A stretch of DNA of 64,000 nucleotides from Actinoplanes sichuanensis (GTDB lineage Bacteria; Actinomycetota; Actinomycetes; Mycobacteriales; Micromonosporaceae). Every line of letters starts with the position of its first letter. Position 1 is the stretch's first letter. Location: assembly GCF_033097365.1 (NCBI RefSeq), contig NZ_AP028461.1, positions 8,184,001 through 8,248,000 on the forward strand. Reading direction: 5' to 3'. Below the pieces are notes generated by a model. It was given only the letters and a program-made list of their open reading frames with translations. It did no database searches and was not told the origin of the DNA. The position numbers and the translations under genes were made by a program. This document shows positions 8,651-18,189 of this stretch, one piece after another.

Positions 8651-8684
8651 ACGCCGGGTGTGACCGAAAGGGCACGCCCGGCGT
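8651..8684. terminator. Bidirectional hairpin terminator between SDR gene and dnaJ
   Basis: Twelve-base arms (8651-8662 and 8673-8684) pair with one G-U and enclose a 10-base loop containing GAAA. The hairpin lies between the convergent SDR and dnaJ stop codons and can serve both. Confidence 0.75.
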
Positions 8685-8699
8685 CGGGGCCGCGAAGCG

Positions 8700-9836
8700 T
8701 CAGTGGCCGTTGAAAGCATCCCGCATCCGGCTGAAGAAGCCGCCCTGCTTGCTCAGCTCGGCGACGTCCTCCCCGCGGGTCTTGGCGAAGTCACGGAGCA
8801 TCCGCTCCTGGTCGGCGGTGAGCTTGGTCGGCGTCTTGACGTCGAGGTGCACGAAGAGCTCACCGCGGCCCTGGCCCCGCAGGTGCGGGACGCCCTTGCC
8901 CCGGATGCGCAGCGTGCTGGCCGGCTGGGTACCCGGTTTGACCTCGATGTTCTCCTCGCCGTCGAGGGTCTTGATGGTCATCCGGGTGCCGAGCGCGGCC
9001 GCCGTCATCGGCAGGGTGACCCGGCAGTGCAGGTCGTCGCCCTTGCGCGAGTAGACGTCGTGCGGCCGCTCGTGGATCTCGACGTAGAGGTCGCCGGCGG
9101 TGCCGCCGCCCGGGCCGACCTCGCCCTGCTGGGCCAGCCGGATCCGCATGCCGTCCTCGACGCCCGCCGGGATCTTGACGGTGAGCGAGCGGCGTGTCCT
9201 TATCCGGCCGTCACCGGCACAGGTCGGGCAGGGGCTGGGAATGACCGTGCCGTGGCCCTGGCAGTTCTGGCAGGGGCGGGACGAGACGACCTGGCCGAGG
9301 AAGGTGCGCTGCACCGACTGGACCTCACCACGGCCGGAGCAGACCTCGCACGTCGACAGGTGGGTACCGGGAGCGGTGCCGGCGCCCGAGCACTGGGTGC
9401 AGAGGACCGCGGTGTCGACGGTGATCGGGGCTTCCACGCCGAAGGCGGTCTCGACCAGGTCGAGCTCGAGCCGGAGGATCGCGTCGGCGCCGGGACGCGT
9501 GCGCGGGCGCGGGCCACGGGAGCCACCACCGGCGGCCGTGCCGAAGAACGCGTCCATGATGTCCTGGAAACCGACGAACGGGCCGGCGCCACCGGCTCCA
9601 CCGGGCATGCCTCCACCCGGCGCGAGCGGGTCGCCTCCGAGGTCGACGATCTGCCGCTTCTGATCGTCGGAGAGAACCTCGTACGCCGCGTTGATCTCTT
9701 TGAACTTCTCGTGCGCTTCCGGATCCGGGTTGACGTCCGGGTGGTACTGCCGAGCGAGTTTGCGGTAGGCGCGCTTGATCTCGTCGTCGGTTGCCTCCCG
9801 GCTCACACCGAGAATTCCGTAATAGTCCTTGGCCAC
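8700..9836 (-). CDS. dnaJ: Chaperone protein DnaJ (second, HrcA-linked copy type)
   Basis: A 378-residue full-length DnaJ: J domain (residues 1-65, with YHPD holding the HPD tripeptide that stimulates DnaK), a Gly/Phe-rich linker, four CxxCxGxG zinc repeats ([32 protein letters not shown]) and the C-terminal substrate-binding domains. It brings unfolded clients to DnaK in the cytosol. GTG 9836 was chosen because it gives the family start [13 protein letters not shown]; the longer frame is spurious. It lies 34 bases after hrcA, and such hrcA-dnaJ pairs correspond to the DnaJ2 copy of actinobacteria, with DnaJ1 expected beside dnaK elsewhere. Confidence 0.95.
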   Translation of the reverse strand: MAKDYYGILGVSREATDDEIKRAYRKLARQYHPDVNPDPEAHEKFKEINAAYEVLSDDQKRQIVDLGGDPLAPGGGMPGGAGGAGPFVGFQDIMDAFFGTAAGGGSRGPRPRTRPGADAILRLELDLVETAFGVEAPITVDTAVLCTQCSGAGTAPGTHLSTCEVCSGRGEVQSVQRTFLGQVVSSRPCQNCQGHGTVIPSPCPTCAGDGRIRTRRSLTVKIPAGVEDGMRIRLAQQGEVGPGGGTAGDLYVEIHERPHDVYSRKGDDLHCRVTLPMTAAALGTRMTIKTLDGEENIEVKPGTQPASTLRIRGKGVPHLRGQGRGELFVHLDVKTPTKLTADQERMLRDFAKTRGEDVAELSKQGGFFSRMRDAFNGH

Positions 9837-9870
9837 GGGGTTTGGAGTCCTCAATGTCTGCGCGAATCCG

Positions 9871-10893
9871 TCAATTCTGTGCCAACAGGTCGCCAACGTA
9901 GCGTGCCACTGCACGAACGGTAGCGATAGTGCCGGGGTAGTCCATCCGGGTGGGGCCCACCACACCGAGCCCCCCAACGATCGTGGTACCCGGTCCGTAA
10001 CCGCTGCTCACCACGGACGCCGACCGCAGGTTGTCGATCTGGTTCTCGTCGCCGATCAGGACCCGGGTGGTGCGGGGCTCCAGATCGCCGATGAGCTTCA
10101 GAAGGATGACCTCCTCCTCAAGAGCTTCGAGGACGGGCCGCAGCGTGCCCTGGAAGTCCAGCACACCCCCACGTGTCAAGTTGGGCATACCCGCCAGGGC
10201 GAGGCGCTCCTCACTCCGCTCGACCAGAGTCTCCAGCAGAACCGACGCCAGACACGTCATCGCCGCGCGGCGGTCGGGGGCCGACTCCTCGACCAGTTTC
10301 TGCACCAGGGAGGGGGTGTCGGCGAGCCGCTGCCCGGCCAGTTTCTCGTTGACCCGCAGCCGCAACTCCCACACCTCGCCGTCGGCGACCGGGCCGGGCA
10401 TCTCGACGAGCCGCTGCTCGACCCGGCCGGTGTCGGTGATCATCACCAGCATCAGGCGGGTGGTGGAGATCGGCACCAGCTCCAGGTGGCGGACCGCGGA
10501 GCGGGACAGGCTCGGATACTGCACCACGGCGACCTGGCGGGTGAGCTGGGCCAGGAGCCGGACGGTGCGGTGCACCACGTCGTCGAGATCGACGGCACCG
10601 ACCATGAACCGCTCGATGGCACGGCGCTCGGCCGGGCTGAGCGGCTTGATCTTGGTGAGCCGGTCGACGAAGAGCCGGTAGCCGGCATCGGTGGGCACCC
10701 GGCCGGCACTGGTGTGCGGCTGCCGGATGTAGCCCTCCTCCTCCAGCACGGCCATGTCGTTGCGGACGGTGGCCGGGGAGACACCGAGCTTGTGCCGGTC
10801 GACCAGGGCCTTGCTGCCCACCGGTTCCTGGGTCTCGACGTAGTCCTCGACGATCGCCCGGAGCACCTCGAGCTTGCGGTCATCCAGACTCAT
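9871..10893 (-). CDS. hrcA: Heat-inducible transcription repressor HrcA
   Basis: A 340-residue repressor beginning [19 protein letters not shown] with a winged-helix DNA-binding domain ([18 protein letters not shown]) followed by the GAF-like dimerisation domain and ending in [12 protein letters not shown]. HrcA binds CIRCE elements and needs GroEL for activity, repressing heat-shock genes. ATG 10893 has GGAGGGG upstream. A CIRCE element overlaps its promoter, so hrcA-dnaJ is self-repressed. Confidence 0.96.
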   Translation of the reverse strand: MSLDDRKLEVLRAIVEDYVETQEPVGSKALVDRHKLGVSPATVRNDMAVLEEEGYIRQPHTSAGRVPTDAGYRLFVDRLTKIKPLSPAERRAIERFMVGAVDLDDVVHRTVRLLAQLTRQVAVVQYPSLSRSAVRHLELVPISTTRLMLVMITDTGRVEQRLVEMPGPVADGEVWELRLRVNEKLAGQRLADTPSLVQKLVEESAPDRRAAMTCLASVLLETLVERSEERLALAGMPNLTRGGVLDFQGTLRPVLEALEEEVILLKLIGDLEPRTTRVLIGDENQIDNLRSASVVSSGYGPGTTIVGGLGVVGPTRMDYPGTIATVRAVARYVGDLLAQN

Positions 10894-10909
10894 ATGACCC
10901 CTCCCCCTG

Positions 10910-10936
10910 TTGGCACTCCTGCTAATAGAGTGCCAG
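10910..10936 (-). promoter_or_regulatory. CIRCE operator at the hrcA-dnaJ promoter
   Basis: The inverted repeat TTGGCACTC - 9 bases - GAGTGCCAG matches the CIRCE consensus TTAGCACTC-N9-GAGTGCTAA with changes only in the outer bases, and is 17 bases upstream of the hrcA start. A TAGACT -10 hexamer on the minus strand (10935-10940) overlaps its edge, so HrcA would cover the transcription start. Confidence 0.92.
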
Positions 10937-11019
10937 TCTACGTCGCGGGCGGTCACAACGCGATGATCGAAAGTACGTACCGGGCTCGGATTTCGGGGCC
11001 GGACGGGTCAGAGTGGCCT

Positions 11020-12219
11020 TTACAGCACGTCGCGGACGACCGCGTCGGCCAGCAGCCGGCCCCGCAGGGTGAGCACGAGGGTCCCCTGTTCGTAGGCGCC
11101 CGGCTCGAGGAGCCCGTCGGCCAGGGCCTGCGCGGCACCCCTGGCGTCGACCCGGGCGAGTGGGATGCCCTCGCGCAGCCGCACCCGGAGCATCACGTCC
11201 TCCATGTGCCGGTCGGCGTCGGTCAGCAACTCCCGCGCGTGCCCCGGCGAAGTGCCATCGGTCAGGCGTTTCGCGTACGCCGACGGGTGTTTGACATTCC
11301 ACCAGCGCACCCCGCCGACGTGGCTGTGCGCGCCCGGACCCAGCCCCCACCAGTCGGCGCCGGTCCAGTAGAGCAGGTTGTGCCGGCACTCCCCGCCGGT
11401 CCGGGCCCAGTTGGACACCTCATACCACTGGAAGCCGGCCGCGCTCAGCGCCGCCTCGGCGGCCAGGTAGCGGTCGGCCGCCACGTCGTCCGACGGGTAG
11501 GGCAGCTCACCCCGCCGCATCCGCCCGGCCATCCGGGTGCCGTCCTCGACGATCAGCGCGTAGGCGCTCACATGATCCACCCCGGCGTCCACGACCGCCT
11601 GGAGGGACCGCGCGAAGTCGTCCGGGCTCTCCCCCGGCGTGCCGTAGATCAGATCCAGGTTGACGTGCTCGAAGCCCGCCTCACGGGCCTCGATCGCGGC
11701 CTGCGGCGCACGACCGGCGGTGTGCTTGCGGTCGAGCACCCGCAGCACATTGTCGGCCGCGGACTGCATGCCGAGCGAGATCCGGGTGAACCCGGCGCCG
11801 CGCAACCGCCGCAGGTAGGCCGGGTCCACCGACTCCGGGTTGGCCTCGGTGGTCACCTCGGCACCCGGGGCCAACCCCCAGGTCCGGTCGATGCCCTCCA
11901 GGATCCGGCCCAGGTCGTCGGCGCTGAGCAGGGTGGGCGTGCCGCCGCCGACGAAGACCGTGTCGACCGGGCCGGGCTCGATCACCCGGGCCGCGAGGGT
12001 CAGCTCGGCCAGAACCGTCTCCGCGTACTCGTCGCGGCTCGCCCCGCCGCCCAGCTCACTGGCCGTGTAGGTGTTGAAGTCGCAGTACCCGCAGCGGCTG
12101 GCACAGAACGGGACGTGCACGTAGACCGCGAACCCGTTCTTGCCCACCTCACGGGTGGCGTCGTCGGGGAGCGACCCGTCGGAGGGTACGGGTTCGCCAT
12201 CGGGGAGTGCGCCGGCCAT
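11020..12219 (-). CDS. hemW: Radical SAM protein HemW (coproporphyrinogen III oxidase-like)
   Basis: A 399-residue protein with the radical-SAM cluster motif CASRCGYCDFNTY (CxxxCxxC plus a fourth Cys-like spacing typical of HemW) near residue 38, VFVGGGTPTLL, and the C-terminal HemW region with YWTGADWWGLGPGAHS. HemW is a haem-binding chaperone that loads haem into target proteins and is not the enzyme HemN. It precedes hrcA in the usual actinobacterial order. Only 31 bases separate its start from the divergent crotonase gene. Confidence 0.93.
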   Translation of the reverse strand: MAGALPDGEPVPSDGSLPDDATREVGKNGFAVYVHVPFCASRCGYCDFNTYTASELGGGASRDEYAETVLAELTLAARVIEPGPVDTVFVGGGTPTLLSADDLGRILEGIDRTWGLAPGAEVTTEANPESVDPAYLRRLRGAGFTRISLGMQSAADNVLRVLDRKHTAGRAPQAAIEAREAGFEHVNLDLIYGTPGESPDDFARSLQAVVDAGVDHVSAYALIVEDGTRMAGRMRRGELPYPSDDVAADRYLAAEAALSAAGFQWYEVSNWARTGGECRHNLLYWTGADWWGLGPGAHSHVGGVRWWNVKHPSAYAKRLTDGTSPGHARELLTDADRHMEDVMLRVRLREGIPLARVDARGAAQALADGLLEPGAYEQGTLVLTLRGRLLADAVVRDVL

Positions 12220-12250
12220 CCGTCAAGTGTGCACGTCTTACAGTTCCGGG

Positions 12251-13015
12251 ATGGATCTGGTCCGTACCGTCACCGCCGCCGGCGTGACCACGATGACAAT
12301 CGACAACCCCGCCAACCGCAACGCGCTGTCCACCGCACTGCTCGGGCAGTTGCTGGACGCGCTCGCCGCATCGGCCGCCGACCCGGACAGCCGTGTGGTG
12401 GTTCTCACCCACGAGGGCCCGGTCTTCTCCTCGGGCGTCGACCTGAAGGAGACCGCCGCGGCCGGACCCGGCGACCGGCTGCCCGCCGAGATGCTGGCCG
12501 ACGTGCTGGCCGTGCTCTGGGAGTTCGGGAAGCCGGTGATCGCCCGGATCGCCGGTCCGGCCCGGGCCGGCGGCCTCGGCCTGATCGGCGCGGCCGACAT
12601 CGCGGTCTGCGTCCGCTCGGCCACCTTCGCCTTCACCGAGGTCCGGCTGGGCGTGATCCCCGCGGTGATCAGCTCGACCGTGCTGCCCCGCCTGTCACCC
12701 CGGGCCGCCGCCGATCTCTATCTGACCGGCGACGTCTTCGACGGCGCCCGGGCGGCCGAGATCGGCCTGGTCACCGCGGCCGTCGAGGAGGACGATCTGG
12801 ACGACGCGGTGCGGCGTTACTGCTCCTCACTCATCCGCGGCGGTCCGCTCGCGCTGGCCGGCACCAAACAACTTCTGCGGCGTACGCGGGCCGACTCGAT
12901 CCGGGCCGACCTGGCCGATCTCGCGCACCGCTCGGCCGGTTACTTCAAGTCGGCCGAGGGGCGCGAGGGTGTGGCCGCCGCCCGCGAGAAACGCGACCCG
13001 GAGTGGATCCGCTGA
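12251..13015 (+). CDS. Enoyl-CoA hydratase/isomerase (crotonase) family protein
   Basis: A 254-residue crotonase-fold protein. NPANRNALSTALL (residues 18-30) is the family N-terminal motif, FSSGVDLKE forms the first half of the oxyanion hole, and ARAGGLGLIGAADIAV the second. The Glu positions that act in hydration are partly replaced (TFAFTEVRLGVIPAV keeps one), so hydratase, isomerase or another CoA-ester reaction is possible. ATG 12251 lies 6 bases after a TACAGT -10 hexamer (12239-12244), suggesting a leaderless transcript. Confidence 0.88.
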   Translation: MDLVRTVTAAGVTTMTIDNPANRNALSTALLGQLLDALAASAADPDSRVVVLTHEGPVFSSGVDLKETAAAGPGDRLPAEMLADVLAVLWEFGKPVIARIAGPARAGGLGLIGAADIAVCVRSATFAFTEVRLGVIPAVISSTVLPRLSPRAAADLYLTGDVFDGARAAEIGLVTAAVEEDDLDDAVRRYCSSLIRGGPLALAGTKQLLRRTRADSIRADLADLAHRSAGYFKSAEGREGVAAAREKRDPEWIR

Positions 13016-13105
13016 ACGCCCCGGTCGGGTGCCCTCGGGCACAGTGACGCCGGACCGCAAGCGCTCGTTGTCTAGGCTTGGCGTCCGGCGTCAGAGGAGG
13101 TGTGA

Positions 13106-13966
13106 GTGCGCGCGAGACCGATCGTGGGCGTGATCGCCCTGCTGTCCGTCGCCGTGGTGGCCGGCGTGGTCGTTCTGATCAACAATCTGGCCGGCACCAT
13201 CAAGCTGCCGCAACTCGGTCCCGAGTGCACGGTCCGGGCCGACGGTCAGGTCACTCTCGACACCGCCCAGATGGCCAACGCGGCGACCATCGCCGCGGTC
13301 GGTGTCCGGCGCGGCATGCCGGAGCAGGCGATCGTGGTCGCGCTGGCCACCGCCTTCCAGGAGTCGAAACTGGAGAATCTGGACAGTGGTGACCGCGACT
13401 CGGTCGGCCTGTTCCAGCAGCGACCCAGCCAGGGGTGGGGCACGGTCGAGCAGATCAGTGACCCGCGCTATGCGGCCGGCAAGTTCTACGCGGCCCTCAA
13501 GAAGGTCAAGGGCTGGGAGAAGATGCGGGTCACCGACGCCGCCCAGCGGGTGCAGCGGTCGGCCTATCCGGAGGCCTACGAGAAGTGGGCCGACGAGTCG
13601 AAGGTGCTGGCCGCCGCGCTCAACGGCCGGGCCACCGGCGCCGTCGAGTGTGTCGTGCCGGACATCCCGACGGTGCGCGGTGCGGAGGCGGCCGCCGCGC
13701 TGTTGAGCAGCCTCCAGCTGGATTGGGGCAAGAAACTGGCCGGTCAGGCCCGTAGCGCCGAGGCAGCCGGTCTCACGGTCGAGGTCGCCGACCCGAGCGT
13801 CGGGTGGCGGTTCGCGCACTGGCTGGTTTCGCACGCGTCGGCCACCGGTCTCGAACGGGTACGTTTCGGCGATCTGGAGTGGCACGCGCCGGAGGGAAAG
13901 TGGCAGCCGGTAACCGGGGGCGACGGGACCGGCCAGGCGCAGGTGGTAGCGGAGGTCTTTCATTGA
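13106..13966 (+). CDS. Membrane-anchored lysozyme-like protein of unknown function
   Basis: A 286-residue protein with a single N-terminal membrane helix (residues 7-28) and an extracytoplasmic part. The central stretch ATAFQESKLENLDSGDRDSV followed by GLFQQRPSQGWG resembles lysozyme/transglycosylase-like domains, including an ES pair and the GLFQQRP motif common in actinobacterial secreted proteins. C-terminally HAPEGKWQP resembles the cell-wall-associated domain of related proteins. GTG 13106 is preceded by AGAGGAGG. It may bind or cut peptidoglycan, but the catalytic identity is not proven. It stands alone with gaps on both sides. Confidence 0.7.
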   Translation: MRARPIVGVIALLSVAVVAGVVVLINNLAGTIKLPQLGPECTVRADGQVTLDTAQMANAATIAAVGVRRGMPEQAIVVALATAFQESKLENLDSGDRDSVGLFQQRPSQGWGTVEQISDPRYAAGKFYAALKKVKGWEKMRVTDAAQRVQRSAYPEAYEKWADESKVLAAALNGRATGAVECVVPDIPTVRGAEAAAALLSSLQLDWGKKLAGQARSAEAAGLTVEVADPSVGWRFAHWLVSHASATGLERVRFGDLEWHAPEGKWQPVTGGDGTGQAQVVAEVFH

Positions 13967-14007
13967 GACACCCCCGGAAGTATCGGTGACTAGCCGTAAT
14001 GTCTCGC

Positions 14008-14037
14008 TTGCCGGAAAGTGGTAGCGCTGCGTATACA
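14008..14037 (+). promoter_or_regulatory. Predicted promoter of the membrane sensor gene
   Basis: TTGCCG (14008-14013), an 18-base spacer and TATACA (14032-14037) form a good housekeeping-type promoter 42 bases before the GTG at 14080. Confidence 0.55.
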
Positions 14038-14079
14038 TCCACATGGACAGTGCGCAACCGCCCTGGTACTAAGTAGGTC

Positions 14080-15801
14080 GTGCTGAGGGCGATCGAGTGG
14101 ATCCTGCTGGGAGCGGGCAGCGCCGGCGCCATCCTCTGGGGCGTTCACCGGCACCGCCCGACCCGCCGTGCGCCATGGTTGCTGCTGGCCGGAGCGGTGG
14201 CCACCCTGGCGCTCGGGGACGTCTTCTACGCGTACGACCGGATGGCTCTCGCCGACACGTCCTACCTGTTGATGTTCGCCCTGGTGGCGCTGAGCCTGCT
14301 GCAGTTCACCCGGGGCGGCGCGCTGCTCGTCGACCGGGCCCGCCTGATCGACCTGGTGGCGTTCGCCTGTTCCAGCATGCTCGTCGTCTGGGTCTTCGTG
14401 ATCAGTGTGGACGGCCGGTTCGGTGCGGTCTCCCCCGCCGACGTGATCGGTGACCTGCTGCTGGTCGGTGTCGCCACGCGCCTGGTGGTCGCCGACCACC
14501 GCAACGTCGCCGCGATCCTGCTGCTCACCGGGTCGATCGGCATGCTCACCGGCGACATCCTCTACCCGCTGAGCGGGGAGAGCGCGGCCGCCGAGTCCAC
14601 CTTCGTGCTGCTCTACCTGGCGTGGGGGCTGTCCGCGCTGCACCCGTCGATGGGCCGGCTGACCGAGCCACGCCCGGCCCGGATGGCGCCGTGGCGGTTC
14701 CGCGACACCATCCTGCTCGCCCTGTCCGCGGCCACCCCACCCGTCGTGCTGATCATCGAGGCGGTGTCCGGACCGGTCCGCAACGGAGTGGTGATCGCGG
14801 TCACCGGGGCGATCACCCTGCTCCTCATGATCACTCGACTGGCCGACGCCGTGCACCAGCACAGCCAGGCCCTGGCCCGGGAGCGCGGCCTGCGCTCGGC
14901 GAACACCGCCCTGGTCGCGGCGGCCGACGTCCCCGCCGTCGAGGAGGCGGTCCGCGTCGCCGTCACCCGCCTACTGCCTCCCGGCAGCGTCCGCCGGGTG
15001 ATCCTCGCCACCGACGGCGCACGGTTGCCCCGCGAGGACCTTTCTCCCCTCACCGACACCGCGCGGCCGTCCCGCGACAGCCGCCCTTCCCCCGCGGACG
15101 CACGGTCGTCCCGCGACGGCCGGCCGGATGGGCTCGGCGAAGCCGGCTCCCACAGCTGGTGGACCAGCGCGGCCGATCCGGACGAGCGCACCCTGATCTG
15201 CCCGCTCCGGCTGGAACCGCTGGCCGTGGCCCGGCCCAGCGGCGGCGCCCTGATCATCACCGGGCGCCGGGAGGCGCTGGTCGCCGGGCGCGACGCGCTC
15301 GAGGTGCTGGCCGGGGAGGCGGCGCTGGCCCTCGACCGGATCACCCTGGTCGAGGCGATCGGCCGCCGGGACAGCGACCTCTACCTGCGGGCCGTCACCG
15401 GCAACACCGCGGAGATCATGGCGGTCGTCGACTCCGACCACCGGATCCGCTACGCGAGTCCGGGTCTGCGACGTCTCATCGGGGCCGGCGACCTGCCGCC
15501 CCTCACGGTTCTCGACGATCTGGTCAATTCCGACGACCGCGAGACGGTACGCCGTGCGCTGCGCACCGAGGGCGACGGCACGGTGTATTGCGCCCTGCAC
15601 CGAACCGACGGCACGCAGGTGTTCGTCGCCATGGCGTACCGGGACCTGCGACACGACCGCCTCGTCCAGGGCCTGGTCGTCACGCTCCGGCCGGTCGGCA
15701 ACACGGGCGACGTGGTCGACCCCGCCCCACACCACGAACACCAGGGCGAACTACCCGCCTGGGTGAACCGGCGCAGCGCCCGCCACAAGTTCCGGTACTG
15801 A
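14080..15801 (+). CDS. Multi-pass membrane sensor with GAF-like and PAS domains, no output domain
   Basis: A 573-residue protein: seven or so membrane helices in residues 1-265 (for example IEWILLGAGSAGAILWGV and WLLLAGAVATLALGDVFY), a GAF-like region (about 275-425) interrupted by an SRDSRPSPADARSSRDGRPD low-complexity loop, and a PAS domain (about 440-555, IMAVVDSDHRIRYASPGLRR). In actinobacteria this N-terminal architecture usually leads to GGDEF and EAL domains for cyclic-di-GMP. Here the protein stops right after PAS with ARHKFRY. The stop codon lies in a tandem duplication and a terminator follows, so no remnant of an enzyme domain is present. It may signal through a partner or be a truncated cyclase. 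Confidence 0.75.
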   Translation: MLRAIEWILLGAGSAGAILWGVHRHRPTRRAPWLLLAGAVATLALGDVFYAYDRMALADTSYLLMFALVALSLLQFTRGGALLVDRARLIDLVAFACSSMLVVWVFVISVDGRFGAVSPADVIGDLLLVGVATRLVVADHRNVAAILLLTGSIGMLTGDILYPLSGESAAAESTFVLLYLAWGLSALHPSMGRLTEPRPARMAPWRFRDTILLALSAATPPVVLIIEAVSGPVRNGVVIAVTGAITLLLMITRLADAVHQHSQALARERGLRSANTALVAAADVPAVEEAVRVAVTRLLPPGSVRRVILATDGARLPREDLSPLTDTARPSRDSRPSPADARSSRDGRPDGLGEAGSHSWWTSAADPDERTLICPLRLEPLAVARPSGGALIITGRREALVAGRDALEVLAGEAALALDRITLVEAIGRRDSDLYLRAVTGNTAEIMAVVDSDHRIRYASPGLRRLIGAGDLPPLTVLDDLVNSDDRETVRRALRTEGDGTVYCALHRTDGTQVFVAMAYRDLRHDRLVQGLVVTLRPVGNTGDVVDPAPHHEHQGELPAWVNRRSARHKFRY

Positions 15802-15856
15802 TCCCCCACGCCCGGCCTGTCCACAAGTTCCGGTACTGATCCCACGCCCGGCCTGT
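15783..15856 (+). repeat. Tandem duplication across the sensor gene's stop codon
   Basis: Copy 1 (15783-15820, 38 bases) and copy 2 (15821-15856, 36 bases) are identical except for two extra C residues in copy 1. Each contains the codons for HKFRY and the stop, followed by the same CGCCCGGCCTGT. Only copy 1 is translated. Confidence 0.9.
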
Positions 15857-15888
15857 TCCGTACGACTCGACCATTTCGCTCCGGGCAC

Positions 15889-15926
15889 GCGAAAAGCCGG
15901 CCCCGCCGTTGGGGCCGGCTTTTCGC
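15889..15926. terminator. Strong bidirectional hairpin terminator
   Basis: Perfect 16-base arms (15889-15904 and 15911-15926) with a 6-base loop. The arms carry AAAA/TTTT tracts, so both strands end in a T-rich run. It lies between the convergent sensor and GlsB-type genes. Confidence 0.9.
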
Positions 15927-15945
15927 GTTCGGTTCAGACCGTGGA

Positions 15946-16227
15946 TCAGCGGGTCAGGCGACGACGGCCACTGGTGCCGGCGACCAGGGCCACACCGATG
16001 GCGGCCAGGACGACCTGGAAGAAGAACTCGATCCAGTCGAAGCCACGGGTGTCGGCGACACCCAGCGCCCGAGCCAGCACGGTGCCCAGCAGAGCGGCGA
16101 CGACACCGACGACCATGGTCAGCCAGATCGGGATGTTCTGCTTGCCCGGCACCACGAGCCGGCCAAGCGCACCGATGACCAGACCGACGATCAGGGCGAC
16201 GATGATGCCGGTAAGCGTGAATTCCAT
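15946..16227 (-). CDS. GlsB/YeaQ/YmgE family stress-associated membrane protein
   Basis: A 93-residue, three-helix membrane protein: IIVALIVGLVIGALGRLVVPG, IWLTMVVGVVAALLGTVLA and FQVVLAAIGVALVA, ending SGRRRLTR. The GALGRLVVPG signature is the family's mark (transglycosylase-associated family; no enzyme activity established). The ATG at 16227 follows GAGGAGG; the longer frame is spurious. Members are often general-stress genes, and a SigB/SigF-like promoter lies 52 bases upstream. lepA ends 81 bases upstream on the same strand. Confidence 0.9.
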   Translation of the reverse strand: MEFTLTGIIVALIVGLVIGALGRLVVPGKQNIPIWLTMVVGVVAALLGTVLARALGVADTRGFDWIEFFFQVVLAAIGVALVAGTSGRRRLTR

Positions 16228-16278
16228 CAGGTCCTCCTCGGGGGTGGAGCTTGTTGGTTGCGTCCGTCGAGCCCCTGT

Positions 16279-16305
16279 GTTCCCGACCCCCCGAGGAATC
16301 AAACC
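16279..16305 (-). promoter_or_regulatory. SigB/SigF-type stress promoter before the GlsB gene
   Basis: On the minus strand GGTTT (16305-16301), 16 bases, then GGGAAC (16284-16279) fits the actinobacterial stress-sigma consensus GGWWT-N16-17-GGGTAY with one mismatch in the -10 element. It lies in the lepA-GlsB gap. Confidence 0.45.
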
Positions 16306-16308
16306 GCC

Positions 16309-18189
16309 CTATTTTTTAGCTGTCCCCTTGGTGTCAGTGCTATCGGATGTGGACAGCGCGGCGATGAAGGCCTCCTGCGGCACCTCCACCCGGCCGACCA
16401 TCTTCATCCGCTTCTTGCCTTCCTTCTGCTTCTCCAGCAGCTTCCGCTTCCGGCTGATGTCACCGCCGTAGCACTTCGCGAGCACGTCCTTGCGGATGGC
16501 ACGGATCGTCTCGCGGGCGATGATCCGGCTGCCGATGGCCGCCTGGATCGGCACCTCGAACTGCTGCCGCGGGATGAGTTTCTGCAGCTTGGCGGCGATC
16601 GTCGTGCCATAGGTGTACGCCTTGTCCTTGTGCACGATCGCACTGAAGGCGTCGACCGGCTCGCCGTGCAGCAGGATGTCCACCTTCACCAGGTCGGCCA
16701 CCTGCTCACCGGAGGGCTCGTAGTCGAGTGACGCGTACCCCTTGGTCTTGCTCTTGAGCTGGTCGAAGAAGTCGAAGATGATCTCCGCGAGCGGAAGCGT
16801 GTAGCGCAGCTCCACCCGTTCGGAGGACAGGTACTCCATACCGAGCAGGCTGCCGCGGCGGCTCTGGCACAGCTCCATGACGGCACCGACGTACTCGTTC
16901 GGTACCAGCACCGTGGCCCGTACCACCGGCTCGTGGATCTCGGCGATCTTGCCGCTCGGGAACTCGCTCGGGTTGGTGACCACCGAGTCCTTACCGTCCT
17001 CGGTGAACACCTGGTACACCACGTTCGGCGCGGTGGAGATCAGGTCCAGGCCGAACTCGCGCTCCAGCCGCTCACCGATGATCTCCAGGTGAAGCAGGCC
17101 CAGGTAGCCGACGCGGAACCCGAACCCGAGCGCCGCCGACGTCTCCGGCTCGTAGGTGAGTGCCGCGTCGTTCAGCTTCAGCTTGTCGAGCGCGTCCCGC
17201 AGCGCCGGATAGTCCGAGCCGTCGATCGGGTAGAGGCCCGAGTAGACCATCGGCTTCGGGTCCTTGTAGCCGCCGAGCGCCTCCTTGGCGGGCCGGTTGT
17301 TGCCGGTGACGGTGTCGCCGACCTTCGACTGGCGGACGTCCTTCACACCGGTGATCAGGTAACCGACCTCGCCGACACCGAGCGCCGTCGCCTTCTCCAT
17401 CTCGGGCGAGACGACACCGATCTCCAGCAGCTCGTGCACCGCGCCGGTGGACATCATCTTGATCTTGTCGCGCGCCTCGATCCGGCCGTCGATCACACGG
17501 ACGTAGGTGACCACGCCGCGATAGACGTCATACACCGAGTCGAAGATCATCGCGCGGGCCGGAGCCGCCGCGTCGCCGACCGGAGCCACGAACTGGCGGA
17601 CGATCTCGTCCAGCAGATGGTCCACGCCGACACCCGTCTTGCCGGAGACCCGCAGCACGTCGGAGGGCTCGCAGCCGATCAGCTTGGCCAGCTCCTCGGC
17701 ATATTTCTCCGGCTGCGCCGCGGGCAGGTCGATCTTGTTGAGCACCGGGATGATGTGGAGGTCGTTCTCCATCGCCAGATACAGGTTCGCGAGGGTCTGA
17801 GCCTCGATGCCCTGCGCGGCGTCGACCAGCAGAACGGCGCCCTCACAGGCGGCCAGGCTCCGCGACACCTCGTAGGTGAAGTCGACGTGCCCGGGAGTGT
17901 CGATCATGTTGAGGACGACCGACTCACCCTGCCTGTCACCCTCCCGAACCGTCCAGGGCATGCGCACGGCCTGCGACTTGATGGTGATGCCGCGCTCGCG
18001 TTCGATGTCCATCCGGTCGAGATACTGAGCGCGCATCTGGCGCGGGTCGACCACCCCGGTGATCTGCAACATCCGGTCGGCCAGCGTCGACTTGCCGTGG
18101 TCGATGTGGGCGATGATGCAGAAGTTGCGGATGCGGCTGGGATCGGTCGATCCGATCACGTTCACGCCGGGGTCGAGCGGTCCAGGCAC
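16309..18189 (-). CDS. lepA: Elongation factor 4 (LepA) GTPase
   Basis: A 626-residue translational GTPase: G1 AHIDHGKST near residue 27, switch region [14 protein letters not shown]3 DTPGHVDF, G4 NKIDLP, then domains like EF-G and the LepA-specific C-terminal domain ending in [20 protein letters not shown]. LepA binds ribosomes and supports initiation or back-translocation under stress. The GTG start at 18189 gives an N-terminus typical of actinobacterial LepA (PGPLDPG...[19 protein letters not shown] region). holA and rpsT upstream is the usual neighbourhood. Confidence 0.96.
   Translation of the reverse strand: MPGPLDPGVNVIGSTDPSRIRNFCIIAHIDHGKSTLADRMLQITGVVDPRQMRAQYLDRMDIERERGITIKSQAVRMPWTVREGDRQGESVVLNMIDTPGHVDFTYEVSRSLAACEGAVLLVDAAQGIEAQTLANLYLAMENDLHIIPVLNKIDLPAAQPEKYAEELAKLIGCEPSDVLRVSGKTGVGVDHLLDEIVRQFVAPVGDAAAPARAMIFDSVYDVYRGVVTYVRVIDGRIEARDKIKMMSTGAVHELLEIGVVSPEMEKATALGVGEVGYLITGVKDVRQSKVGDTVTGNNRPAKEALGGYKDPKPMVYSGLYPIDGSDYPALRDALDKLKLNDAALTYEPETSAALGFGFRVGYLGLLHLEIIGERLEREFGLDLISTAPNVVYQVFTEDGKDSVVTNPSEFPSGKIAEIHEPVVRATVLVPNEYVGAVMELCQSRRGSLLGMEYLSSERVELRYTLPLAEIIFDFFDQLKSKTKGYASLDYEPSGEQVADLVKVDILLHGEPVDAFSAIVHKDKAYTYGTTIAAKLQKLIPRQQFEVPIQAAIGSRIIARETIRAIRKDVLAKCYGGDISRKRKLLEKQKEGKKRMKMVGRVEVPQEAFIAALSTSDSTDTKGTAKK

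Noticed and set aside
9829..13047. 1072-residue open frame across hrcA and hemW
   Set aside because: It crosses three well-supported genes on both strands and contains no domain; stop codons are simply rare at this GC content.
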